From: Thorsellia kenyensis
Lineage (GTDB): Bacteria; Pseudomonadota; Gammaproteobacteria; Enterobacterales; Thorselliaceae
Length of the DNA stretch: 64,000 nt
Reading direction: 5' to 3'
NCBI RefSeq assembly: GCF_042432445.1
Contig: NZ_JBHLXE010000111.1
Coordinates: forward strand, 1-64,000
Positions 35,883 through 44,695 of this stretch are shown here, piece by piece (position 1 is the first letter of the stretch; each line of letters begins with the position of its first letter). The notes beneath the pieces were generated by a model that saw only the letters and a program-made list of their open reading frames with translations, was not told the DNA's origin and did no database searches. The position numbers and the translations under genes are program-made.

Positions 35883-37046
35883 ATGGCGATAACGTTTAAA
35901 GATGTTGCAAAACTCGCTGGCGTATCAACTCAAACTGTCTCTAGAGTCATCAATGGTTCGCCTAGTGTTACTGATGCAACTAGAGAGTCTGTCAATCAAG
36001 CGATTAAAGCGCTTGGCTACATTCCAAACAAAAATGCACAAATTTTAAGCCGTAATCAATCTAATGTCATAGGCATTATTTCACTTGATTTTTCCTTGCA
36101 CGGTGTTGCACTCACCACCAATGGAATTAGAAAAACCGCTAAAAAAGTCGGATATGCGACGGCTTTTTCAATAAGTGAATCCATTAACTTTGAGAGTGTC
36201 AAACAGAGCATACATGAACTCCTCTCTCAAAAAGTAGATGGTATTGTTATCAATATCCCGTTAGATGCCAAAACTGCTGAATTAATTCAATCTCAATATC
36301 CTAATACACCGATTATATTTATAGAGGCATCACCAGATGCACAGGTTAATATGATATATAATGAAAACCATCAAGGAGCTTTATTGGCAGCAGAACATTT
36401 GATAGCACAAAATAGAAAACGTTTTTTATTAATTACTGGAGATGCAGCATCAACTGCCTCCAAAATTAGGCTAGAGGCGTGGATAAATTGTTTAAAGCAA
36501 GCCGAGGTTCATATTGTTAAAATTTTCCAAGGTGATTGGAAAACACCCTCTGGCTATCTATCTATAAAACAAGCGATTGCCAGTAAAATTGATTTTGATG
36601 CCATACTCTGTGCAAATGATCAAATGGCCTTAGGCGCGCTATGTGCACTGAATGAAAGTGGATTTTCTGTTCCTAAAAAAATAAGTATTATGGGATTTGA
36701 TGATACCCAAGACAGTATTTTTTTTACCCCCCCGCTCAGTACGATCAAACAAAATTTTGAAGGGATTGGCCACGCTTCTGTTCTTCAATTGATTAAATTA
36801 ATAGAAGAAAAAATTCAATTCAAGGAGTGGATTCAACACCCTCAAAATACAACAAATGGATTGAGTGAATCTCTCAAGTCAAAAAAATCAAATACCTCGA
36901 ATTTTATTAAAGAATCTATCGCTGTTGAACTGATTGTAAGGGAAAGTTCAATTAATCCAAAAACCACTGAAAGATCTGCAAGTAAAGAGCAACTTATCGA
37001 TCAAATCAAACAATTACATAATATAGTAATGAATTTACCAGAGTAA
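35883..37046 (+). CDS. LacI-family repressor of the galactoside genes
   Basis: 387 residues. N-terminal helix-turn-helix and hinge (F-K-D-V-A-K-L-A-G-V-S-T-Q-T-V-S-R-V-I-N-G, residues 5-25, to about 60), then the periplasmic-binding-protein fold with the family motif G-F-D-D-T-Q-D-S-I-F-F-T-P-P-L-S-T-I-K-Q-N. About 50 residues of polar extra C-terminal sequence make it longer than usual (330-350). It directly precedes galE and probably senses a galactoside or galactose. Palindromes upstream of galE and of the alpha-galactosidase are candidate operators. Ribosome site AAAGGA. Confidence 0.85.
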   Translation: MAITFKDVAKLAGVSTQTVSRVINGSPSVTDATRESVNQAIKALGYIPNKNAQILSRNQSNVIGIISLDFSLHGVALTTNGIRKTAKKVGYATAFSISESINFESVKQSIHELLSQKVDGIVINIPLDAKTAELIQSQYPNTPIIFIEASPDAQVNMIYNENHQGALLAAEHLIAQNRKRFLLITGDAASTASKIRLEAWINCLKQAEVHIVKIFQGDWKTPSGYLSIKQAIASKIDFDAILCANDQMALGALCALNESGFSVPKKISIMGFDDTQDSIFFTPPLSTIKQNFEGIGHASVLQLIKLIEEKIQFKEWIQHPQNTTNGLSESLKSKKSNTSNFIKESIAVELIVRESSINPKTTERSASKEQLIDQIKQLHNIVMNLPE

Positions 37047-37116
37047 GACTCCTTTGCAGCAGTTCTATGATTGAGTCAGATGAGCAAATTTTTGCTTTAA
37101 TCAACTAAACAATATA

Positions 37117-37132
37117 TATGTTTTAAAACATA
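37117..37132. promoter_or_regulatory. Candidate LacI-type operator O1 upstream of galE
   Basis: Perfect palindrome TATGTTTTAAAACATA. Its centre is 21 bases (two helical turns) from the next site, which fits side-by-side repressor dimers. Confidence 0.45.
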
Positions 37133-37138
37133 CTATAT

Positions 37139-37152
37139 TGTTTTCGAAAACA
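37139..37152. promoter_or_regulatory. Candidate LacI-type operator O2 upstream of galE
   Basis: Perfect palindrome TGTTTTCGAAAACA with the central CG typical of LacI/GalR-family operators. A near copy is at 37227-37240. Confidence 0.6.
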
Positions 37153-37226
37153 TTGTGATTTAAACCAAATTTATTGATATAAAAGTTCTTTTTTTTAAAC
37201 AAATACGTTATCATTAAAACTACTTT

Positions 37227-37240
37227 TGTTTACGAAAACA
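37227..37240. promoter_or_regulatory. Candidate LacI-type operator O3 upstream of galE
   Basis: TGTTTACGAAAACA, one base from O2, 20 bases before the galE ATG and so over the likely promoter or transcript start. The O2-O3 distance of 88 bases would allow looping. Confidence 0.6.
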
Positions 37241-37260
37241 AATCTAATTTAGGAGCACAT

Positions 37261-38277
37261 ATGAATATTTTAGTTACTGGTGGTTTAGGATATATAGGTA
37301 GCCACACATGCATTGAGTTAATAAATGCAGGATATCATCCTATTGTGTTTGACAATCTATCTAACGCCAAAAAACAAGTCATCGACAGAATTAAAACTAT
37401 CACAGGAAAAGAAATCACATTTGTAGAAGGAGATATTCGTGATGAATCCGCTTTATCTTCACTCTTCGAAAAATACCAATTTAATTGTGTCATTCATTTT
37501 GCAGGTCTAAAGGCAGTAGGTGAGTCGGTACAGCAACCATTAAAATATTATGATGTTAACGTTAATGGAACGTTAACTTTACTCAGAGTCATGCAGCATC
37601 ATAACGTTTATCAATTAATTTTTAGCTCGTCTGCTACTGTCTATGGAATTCCTGATACTGTCCCAATAGAAGAATCTGCACCTACAGGCCAAACAACCAA
37701 TCCTTATGCTACTTCAAAATATATGGTTGAACGTGTTTTAGAAGATACAAGTGCCTCTAACCCCCATTGGAAATTCATCATACTTCGCTATTTTAATCCT
37801 GTAGGTGCACACCAAAGCGGTTTAATTGGTGAAGATCCACAAGGCATACCTAATAATTTGATGCCGTTTATATCACAAGTAGCTGTGGGTAAAAGAGATA
37901 AACTGTCCGTTTATGGAAATGATTATGAAACAAAAGATGGCACGGGTGTCAGAGATTATTTGCATGTGGTAGATCTTGCCAAAGGCCATCTATCAGCTGT
38001 TAAGTATATCAGTACATCTAAAGGAACTACAGCATTTAATCTAGGCACTGGTAACGGTTTATCTGTTCTTGAGGTGGTAGAAGCGTTCAAAGAGCACAAC
38101 AAAGTGGATATACCTTACGTAATTACAGAAAGACGAGCTGGAGATATAGACAGCTACTATGCCAATAACAGTAAGGCAAAAAAACTTTTAAATTGGCAGG
38201 CTGAACTTGACCTTGAAGACATGGTTAAAGATACATGGCATTGGCAGTCTAATAATCCCAATGGCTATGATGAATAA
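37261..38277 (+). CDS. galE: UDP-glucose 4-epimerase
   Basis: 338 residues, the same length as E. coli GalE. NAD-binding V-T-G-G-L-G-Y-I-G-S-H-T (5-16); catalytic S-S-A-T-V-Y-G (122-128) and Y-A-T-S-K (148-152, Y-x-x-x-K). Converts UDP-galactose to UDP-glucose in the Leloir pathway. Good ribosome site AGGAG and three candidate operators upstream. First gene of galE-T-K, with galM following. Confidence 0.96.
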   Translation: MNILVTGGLGYIGSHTCIELINAGYHPIVFDNLSNAKKQVIDRIKTITGKEITFVEGDIRDESALSSLFEKYQFNCVIHFAGLKAVGESVQQPLKYYDVNVNGTLTLLRVMQHHNVYQLIFSSSATVYGIPDTVPIEESAPTGQTTNPYATSKYMVERVLEDTSASNPHWKFIILRYFNPVGAHQSGLIGEDPQGIPNNLMPFISQVAVGKRDKLSVYGNDYETKDGTGVRDYLHVVDLAKGHLSAVKYISTSKGTTAFNLGTGNGLSVLEVVEAFKEHNKVDIPYVITERRAGDIDSYYANNSKAKKLLNWQAELDLEDMVKDTWHWQSNNPNGYDE

Positions 38278-38418
38278 TTAATCATTGGTGGCATACCATG
38301 ATCCCTAACAAGTTACAGTGTATGTTCCTAATGATGTTTTAGATACGTATAGCTTTTTTAAAACTTATTTTTTCCTAATTTTATTTTATCCACATCAATT
38401 CAGATTTTGGAGAATCTC

Positions 38419-39480
38419 ATGTTTGATTTCAAAGAACATTCTCATAGACGTTACAATCCTCTACTCGAACAATGGGTCCTCGTTTCTCCTCATCGTTCAA
38501 AACGCCCTTGGTCTGGCCAAAATGAAAAACAACCTACAGAATCTCTCCCTGAATATGATAAAGGGTGTTTCTTATGCCCAGGCAATGAAAGAATTTCTGG
38601 TGATAAGAATCCCGACTATACTGGAACTTACGTCTTTCAAAATGATTTCTCTGCGTTATTACCACAAACCCCCTCTTTGCCAGTCTCAGATGACACAGAT
38701 AGTTCATTACAAAATCGCCTTTTAAAAGCGCAAAATGCACGTGGGATCAGTAAAGTAATCTGTTTTTCTCCAAAACATAATTGTCCGATGCCAGCACTAA
38801 GTATTGAAGAAATAGAGAATGTCATTACGACTTGGCAATCAGAACTTAAACTTTTAAGCCAAGACTATTTATGGGTTCAAATATTTGAAAATAAAGGGGA
38901 AGCAATGGGTTGCTCCCAGCCTCATCCACATGGGCAAATTTGGGCCAATGATTTTTTGCCTAATGAATTGCATAAAGAAAACGTAGCTTTAAAAAAATAT
39001 CATGATGAAAATGGCTCAAATTTACTGTTAGACTACGCACTTTTAGAATCGAGTCTTAAAGAACGTGTTGTCGTTGAAAATGAAGACTGGATAGTTGTTA
39101 CCCCCTACTGGGCTTCATGGCCTTTTGAAACCCTATTATTACCTAAACAACCTCTCTTTCGTTTAGAAGAGATGACGCACAGGCAATCTCATCACTTGGC
39201 TAAAATATTAAAATCTTTGACAGTAAAATACGATAATTTATTTGAGACATCCTTCCCTTATTCAATGGGTTGGCATTTTGCGCCCTATTTTAAGGACAAC
39301 CGTTCTATTGAGCACTGGCAGTTACACGCACATTTTTATCCACCTCTATTAAGAAGTGCTTCGGTAAAAAAATTCATGGTCGGCTATGAAATGCTCGCAG
39401 AAGCACAAAGAGATCTTACACCAGAACAAGCTGCGCACAAATTGCGTGATTTATCTGAAAAACACTATCTATTTGATTAA
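38419..39480 (+). CDS. galT: Galactose-1-phosphate uridylyltransferase
   Basis: 353 residues from ATG 38419 (GGAG upstream; an in-frame TTG at 38407 is rejected). H-R-R-Y-N-P-L-L-E-Q-W-V-L-V-S-P-H-R near the start, the cysteine pair C-x2-C-like F-L-C-P-G-N, and the active-site S-Q-P-H-P-H-G-Q with catalytic histidine are all present. Exchanges UMP between UDP-glucose and galactose-1-phosphate. It lies 141 bases after galE, probably co-transcribed. Confidence 0.96.
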   Translation: MFDFKEHSHRRYNPLLEQWVLVSPHRSKRPWSGQNEKQPTESLPEYDKGCFLCPGNERISGDKNPDYTGTYVFQNDFSALLPQTPSLPVSDDTDSSLQNRLLKAQNARGISKVICFSPKHNCPMPALSIEEIENVITTWQSELKLLSQDYLWVQIFENKGEAMGCSQPHPHGQIWANDFLPNELHKENVALKKYHDENGSNLLLDYALLESSLKERVVVENEDWIVVTPYWASWPFETLLLPKQPLFRLEEMTHRQSHHLAKILKSLTVKYDNLFETSFPYSMGWHFAPYFKDNRSIEHWQLHAHFYPPLLRSASVKKFMVGYEMLAEAQRDLTPEQAAHKLRDLSEKHYLFD

Positions 39481-39564
39481 TTCAAATAGTTAAACATAAA
39501 CTTCGTCTTCAAATTGAGGCGATTTAATTGAGTAATTGATTACATCGATATGAAGGTAAAAACG

Positions 39565-40779
39565 ATGAGTACAACAGAAAATTTAACAAACACAGCTTAT
39601 AATGGTGTAGACAAGTCATTAATTAGCAAAGTCAATTTAGCCTTTAGTGAATTGTTTAAAATGCCAGCCCAACATTTTGTTCAATCGCCAGGTAGGGTCA
39701 ATCTGATTGGTGAGCATACGGATTATAATGAAGGATTTGTATTACCTTGCGCTATTAACTACCATACACTTGTTGCAGTTTCACTAAGAGATGATAGCCA
39801 AGTACATGTAGTTGCATTAGATTATAATAATCAAAAAGATATTATCGAACTTGATAAACCCCTTTCTTTTAACTCTTCACCCGAAATGATGTGGTCAAAC
39901 TATATCAGAGGGGTTTTGGCGGAAATCATAAAATCTCACCCCTCAATTAAAGGGATGAATATCGTTGTGAGTGGCAATGTCCCTCAAGGCGCTGGCTTAA
40001 GTTCTTCCGCATCACTTGAAATCGCGATTGCTCAAACGGTAAATCAACTTAATGCTCTTAACCTTTCTGAAAAGGAACTTGCGATTATAGGACAAGCCGC
40101 TGAAAATAATTTTGTCGGCTGTAATTGTGGAATAATGGATCAGATGGTTGTTGCAGCAGGTGAATTAAATCATGCCATGCTATTAGATTGTCGTAGCCTC
40201 GCAATAGAAGCCATTGCCCTTCCTAAAAACTTGAACATTTTAATTATTAACTCAAATAAAAAAAGAGGCCTTGTTGATAGTGAATACAATTTAAGGCGTC
40301 AATCTTGTGAGCAGGTAGCCAAAACACTAGGTGTCTCTTCCTTAAGAGACATAAACATCGATAGGCTTATGCATTCGAAAGATAAACTTGATACAATCAG
40401 TTTTAAAAGGGCTCTGCATGTGATCACCGAAAATCAAAGGACCCTTGATGCCACCATTGCTTTAAAAACACACGATTTAGCCACTTTATCTAATTTAATG
40501 CAAGCCTCTCATCAATCAATGAAAGAGGACTTTGAAATCACCGTACCAGAAATTGATTTAATTGTGTCTTTATGTCATGAGGTCATTCAAGACCAAGGTG
40601 GTGTAAGAATGACAGGTGGAGGATTTGGAGGCTGTGTTGTTGCCTTAATTCCTCAGGAACTCATAAAACCTGTTATTGAGACAGTAGAAAAAAATTATCA
40701 AAAAGAGACGGGGCTTATTGCCTCATTTTACCTGTGTCAAAGTGCGAGCGGTGCCGGATTATTGGACATACGAGTGTAA
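39565..40779 (+). CDS. galK: Galactokinase
   Basis: 404 residues from ATG 39565 with GAAGG eight bases upstream (an ATG at 39550 is less well placed). Family motifs: G-R-V-N-L-I-G-E-H-T-D-Y-N-E-G, then the ATP loop G-N-V-P-Q-G-A-G-L-S-S-S-A-S and the C-terminal M-T-G-G-G-F-G-G-C. Phosphorylates galactose to galactose-1-phosphate. Third gene of the Leloir set. Slightly longer at the N-terminus than E. coli GalK (382). Confidence 0.96.
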   Translation: MSTTENLTNTAYNGVDKSLISKVNLAFSELFKMPAQHFVQSPGRVNLIGEHTDYNEGFVLPCAINYHTLVAVSLRDDSQVHVVALDYNNQKDIIELDKPLSFNSSPEMMWSNYIRGVLAEIIKSHPSIKGMNIVVSGNVPQGAGLSSSASLEIAIAQTVNQLNALNLSEKELAIIGQAAENNFVGCNCGIMDQMVVAAGELNHAMLLDCRSLAIEAIALPKNLNILIINSNKKRGLVDSEYNLRRQSCEQVAKTLGVSSLRDINIDRLMHSKDKLDTISFKRALHVITENQRTLDATIALKTHDLATLSNLMQASHQSMKEDFEITVPEIDLIVSLCHEVIQDQGGVRMTGGGFGGCVVALIPQELIKPVIETVEKNYQKETGLIASFYLCQSASGAGLLDIRV

Positions 40780-40812
40780 ATAACTCAAGCATGTTTTTTT
40801 GTGTAAGTTAAG

Positions 40813-40829
40813 TATCTTGACAAGTTCCG
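40813..40829 (-). repeat. Dispersed motif, copy 3 (partial)
   Basis: On the minus strand this reads CGGAACTTGTCAAGATA, identical to 52098-52114 except for one base and to 1654-1670 except for one. It lies 34 bases after galK, in the longest gap inside the Leloir block. Confidence 0.55.
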
Positions 40830-41076
40830 CTCTCCATTTTGTTTTACTGTGAGATACCCCCTAATTAATCGGTATCCCTAACAGAATGAATTGTTTAGAT
40901 TTTAGCCTTGACTATAAATTAGGAACAAGCTAAGAACGAGTCTTTTGCAATTGACTAAGTAACATTTATCGTTACATTTGTAGCGATTAAATAATGTTTC
41001 CTGATTTTTTTGTTATTTAATATACATTGAGCATTTAATTGATAAATTAGATCTGCATCTGAAATAATTACACCTA

Positions 41077-42129
41077 ATGGATAAGATATATTATATGACT
41101 CATGACAGTTTTTATGAACACTTTGCTGATTCACTCTATGAGGATGGCAAACCAATCAATTTAGTCAAACTAACAAACAAGAATAATGTTTCTATTACCT
41201 TAATGGACATTGGTGCAACATGGCTAAGATGTCAATTACCTCTTAAAAATACTCTAAATGAATCTTTTAGAGATATTATTCTTTTTGCTAAGAATCTATC
41301 CGCACATAAAAAACAAACTGCCTATTTGGGAGTGACTGTTGGACCTTATGCTAATCGAATCGCAAACGCCTGCTATCATCTTAATGGCAAGCACTACTCT
41401 TTATTAGCCAATGAGGGAGAGAATGCACTTCATGGGGGACAAATAGGACTAGATAAACTCCGTTTTGAAATAGCACATATCTCAAAGCAATCAGTCCATT
41501 TTAAAACTCAAAGTCTGATTGATGGATTCGCTAAACCTATTGCCATTGAGGTCATTTATGAATTGTCAGACGATGATTCGATTTCCCTTACTTATAAAGG
41601 ATTAAGTAGTGAAGATACGTTTTTAAATTTGACGAATCATGCCTACTTTAACTTATCAGGTATAGAGTCAGAACATTCTATTTTCGATCACTTTATTTAT
41701 TTAAATTCAAATAATTATCTTGAGCTATCAGAATCAAATATTCCAACAGGCAGGATAGTCAACTGCAAAAACACGGATGCAGATTTAACCACCCTATCCC
41801 AATTCAAACGTCCTTATGACACTGCCTTTATTCTGGAAAAAACAGCTAATCAAAGTGGTAAAGCTGATGTAGTTCTTATTAGTCCAGATAAAGATGTCAG
41901 TTTAAAACTGTTCACGACCAAACCTTCAATTCAATTATATACAGCTGATTTTATGACGAATGCAGAAGGACCTTTTGGAATGTATCCTAGAAGTCACGGC
42001 GTAGCGATTGAACCACAATATTTTCCTGACGGGCCCAACCACCCTGAATGGGTAGGAAAAAATGGTTTTTTAAAAGCAAATTCAGCTTATGAACACAAGA
42101 CAATTTATCAATTAACTTTTTCGCAGTAA
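41077..42129 (+). CDS. galM: Aldose 1-epimerase (galactose mutarotase)
   Basis: 350 residues; a start at ATG 41095 is equally possible, since neither has a strong ribosome site. Motifs: G-P-Y-A-N-R-I-A-N-A, N-E-G-E-N-A-L-H-G-G (catalytic His region), N-L-T-N-H-A-Y-F-N-L-S-G (second catalytic His) and, near the end, G-V-A-I-E-P-Q-Y-F-P-D-G with the catalytic Glu. Interconverts beta- and alpha-galactose, supplying the form used by GalK. The 300-base gap before it suggests an extra promoter. Confidence 0.93.
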   Translation: MDKIYYMTHDSFYEHFADSLYEDGKPINLVKLTNKNNVSITLMDIGATWLRCQLPLKNTLNESFRDIILFAKNLSAHKKQTAYLGVTVGPYANRIANACYHLNGKHYSLLANEGENALHGGQIGLDKLRFEIAHISKQSVHFKTQSLIDGFAKPIAIEVIYELSDDDSISLTYKGLSSEDTFLNLTNHAYFNLSGIESEHSIFDHFIYLNSNNYLELSESNIPTGRIVNCKNTDADLTTLSQFKRPYDTAFILEKTANQSGKADVVLISPDKDVSLKLFTTKPSIQLYTADFMTNAEGPFGMYPRSHGVAIEPQYFPDGPNHPEWVGKNGFLKANSAYEHKTIYQLTFSQ

Positions 42130-42174
42130 TTGCCTGATAACCCAATAAGAGTTGAGACAGTTATCAACAACAAA

Positions 42175-42188
42175 TGTTTGCGATAACA
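42175..42188. promoter_or_regulatory. Candidate LacI-type operator upstream of the alpha-galactosidase
   Basis: TGTTTGCGATAACA matches the galE site TGTTTACGAAAACA at 12 of 14 bases, with the central CG kept. Confidence 0.45.
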
Positions 42189-42189
42189 A

Positions 42190-42205
42190 TGTGAATAAGA
42201 ACACA
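42190..42205. promoter_or_regulatory. CRP-like site upstream of the alpha-galactosidase
   Basis: TGTGAATAAGAACACA differs from TGTGA-N6-TCACA by one base. It lies directly beside the candidate operator, as expected for a catabolite-controlled sugar operon. Confidence 0.45.
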
Positions 42206-42305
42206 CTTTTAATTTAATAAATACCTAAAAACAATATTATCAAGTAACATAACAGACATTCATGTAAATAAGTTTTATACTAAATTATAAATATTCATCT
42301 ATATT

Positions 42306-42319
42306 TGTTTTCACTAACA
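42306..42319. promoter_or_regulatory. Second operator-like site before the alpha-galactosidase
   Basis: TGTTTTCACTAACA shares 11 of 14 bases with the galE operator TGTTTTCGAAAACA but lacks the central CG. It is 17 bases before the ATG. Weak candidate. Confidence 0.3.
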
Positions 42320-42336
42320 TTGAAGAGTTACCCATC

Positions 42337-44637
42337 ATGACAACGTTCAATCAATTGATAAAAACTAACATTAAAGAAAGTGCAGCAAAGGTCATTCACT
42401 TAAAAAGTTCAAACCTGAGTCTGTTGATTTTATGTGAGCGTATGCCAACTCTGATTTATTGGGGCAAAAGAATTAAAAATCTCAACTCTTCGTGTATTGA
42501 ATTACCTCATGATGAAGAACGAAACACGCTAAACGATGAAGTCTCTTTAGTTTTAAATATGCTAGCTGCATTATCAAAACCAGTACCTCAAGGTGGACTT
42601 GACGATTTTATTCCGTTGAGTTTATGTCCAGAGTCGGCTTCAGGACTATTTAGTAGCCCAGGTGTTGAAGGACACAAAGAAGGCAAACACTGGGCGCCTT
42701 TATTTAATTTAATTCAATGTGAAGTGAGTTCACATAAGGATGTGGAGAAATTACAGTGCATACTTATCGATAATATATGTGAACTTGAATTAACAATCGA
42801 ACTTAAGCTCCATACAAAAGAAGATATTGTGGAAAAAAATCTCAGCTTAAAGAATTTAAGCCAAAGCCCCTACACGTTGAATAAACTGGCTCATACCCTA
42901 CCCTTTTTCGACGAGGAGTCTGTACTTACCTCTTTTCATGGTCGCTGGTGTCAAGAGATGCAAAAACTGGTACAACCCATAGAAAGAAAAAGTATTATTC
43001 AAGAAAATCGCAGAGGCAAAACCTCGTTAGAATATTTTCCTGGTGTCATCATTAGCAAACGTGAAACAAATGAATTTCATGGAGATGCAATAGGCTTTCA
43101 TTTGGCATGGAGCGGAAACCATCAATTTAATGTTCATGTCGAGACTGATGCTAAAAGATTTGTTCAAGCGAATGAGCTTTTAATGCCAGGAGAAATTATA
43201 TTACAAAACAATGATACATATCATGTACCTACTTTATATGCCTCTTATAGCCAACAGGGTTTTAATGGGATGTCCCAAAATTTTCATGCGTTCATCAGAA
43301 ACAATTTAGTGAAATTTGCTCAAGATCTCCCTGTTAGACCAATCCATTTAAATACTTGGGAAGGCATCTATTTTGACCACGACCCCAAATATATTTTATC
43401 TATGGCAGAAAAAGCCAGTGAAGTGGGTATTGAACGTTTTATTATTGATGATGGTTGGTTTATTGGGCGAAGCGATGACAAACGTGCATTAGGGGACTGG
43501 TATGTTGATAAAAATAAATATCCTGAAGGACTCACTCCCATTATAGAAAAAGTGCATGCTTTGGGTATGCAATTTGGGCTTTGGGTAGAACCTGAAATGA
43601 TAAGCAAGGAGTCATTACTCTTTAAAAACCATCCAGAATGGTTGCTTGAAACCCCTGGGTATATTCAGCCTACGGGTAGATATCAATATGTGCTGAACTT
43701 ACAGCTAGAAGATTGTTTTGACTATGTTTTTGAACGCTTAGATACACTACTAAGTGAATATCCTATCAATTATCTAAAATGGGATATGAACAGAGATTTA
43801 GTGCAAGCTTCTCACAACTTTACCGCAGCCTACAGTAAACAAACCCATCAGGTCTATCGCTTAATTGATAAGCTTAAAAAGAAGCACCCAAATGTTGAAA
43901 TTGAGTCTTGTGCTTCTGGTGGCGGAAGAATGGATTATGAGATATTAAAAAGAACCCAAAGATTCTGGGCATCTGACTGCAATGATGCATTTGAAAGACA
44001 ATCTATTCAACGAAATCTCAGCTATTTTTTCCCACCAGAAATTTTAGGGACTCATATTGGAGCATCCATAAGCCATTCGACTTATCGACAACATACTGTC
44101 AATTTCAGAGCGATTACTGCCTTATTTGGTCATATGGGAATTGAGTTCGATCCGCTTAAAACCCCAAGTTCCGAATTAGATGAATTAACTCATTATCTTA
44201 CACTGCACAAAGAATTAAGACCTTTACTTCATAAAGGTAAAGCGTTTCGTCTAGATTCCATAGATAAAAGCCAAATTATCCATGCGGTCAGTGATGATAC
44301 TCAAACCATTATCTCTATTGCACAAATGGCCATGCCCAGTTTTTCAACGCCACCCGTTGTTAAATTGCCATTTTTAGAGGAAAACAGTCGATACAAAATA
44401 GAGTGCTTAGATATCCCAGCAAACTGTGGTCATTTGATGAAGAAATGGCCTGAGTGGTTAAAGCATTTACTACCCTCTATGGGGACTTATGACTTCAAAT
44501 CACACACTTCAATTCAGATGGCGAAACAAATCCATTCACCTATTTGGCTAAACGGTGAGATGATTGCCAACATAGGACTTGCTTTACCTATTTTAGATCC
44601 ACAAACCGCTATGTTGCTTAAATTAACTAAGCAATAA
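42337..44637 (+). CDS. Alpha-galactosidase, GH36 (AgaA/RafA type)
   Basis: 766 residues, the usual bacterial GH36 size. N-terminal beta-sandwich, then a TIM barrel starting near residue 340 with F-I-I-D-D-G-W-F-I-G. The nucleophile Asp483 is in L-K-W-D-M-N-R-D, and the acid/base Asp547 is in W-A-S-D-C-N-D-A. The V-E-I-E-S-C-A-S-G-G-G-R-M-D substrate loop is intact. No signal peptide, so it acts on imported raffinose-type or melibiose sugars. Followed 58 bases later by the transporter block. Confidence 0.93.
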   Translation: MTTFNQLIKTNIKESAAKVIHLKSSNLSLLILCERMPTLIYWGKRIKNLNSSCIELPHDEERNTLNDEVSLVLNMLAALSKPVPQGGLDDFIPLSLCPESASGLFSSPGVEGHKEGKHWAPLFNLIQCEVSSHKDVEKLQCILIDNICELELTIELKLHTKEDIVEKNLSLKNLSQSPYTLNKLAHTLPFFDEESVLTSFHGRWCQEMQKLVQPIERKSIIQENRRGKTSLEYFPGVIISKRETNEFHGDAIGFHLAWSGNHQFNVHVETDAKRFVQANELLMPGEIILQNNDTYHVPTLYASYSQQGFNGMSQNFHAFIRNNLVKFAQDLPVRPIHLNTWEGIYFDHDPKYILSMAEKASEVGIERFIIDDGWFIGRSDDKRALGDWYVDKNKYPEGLTPIIEKVHALGMQFGLWVEPEMISKESLLFKNHPEWLLETPGYIQPTGRYQYVLNLQLEDCFDYVFERLDTLLSEYPINYLKWDMNRDLVQASHNFTAAYSKQTHQVYRLIDKLKKKHPNVEIESCASGGGRMDYEILKRTQRFWASDCNDAFERQSIQRNLSYFFPPEILGTHIGASISHSTYRQHTVNFRAITALFGHMGIEFDPLKTPSSELDELTHYLTLHKELRPLLHKGKAFRLDSIDKSQIIHAVSDDTQTIISIAQMAMPSFSTPPVVKLPFLEENSRYKIECLDIPANCGHLMKKWPEWLKHLLPSMGTYDFKSHTSIQMAKQIHSPIWLNGEMIANIGLALPILDPQTAMLLKLTKQ

Positions 44638-44695
44638 GCACAATCCTTACGTGAAACTGAACCTAGAATCACGTACCAACAAAAGGGAATAAACG

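Noticed and set aside
38318..38725. Overlapping 135-residue frame within galT
   Set aside because: It is a shadow frame of galT; the conserved uridylyltransferase motifs are in the other frame.
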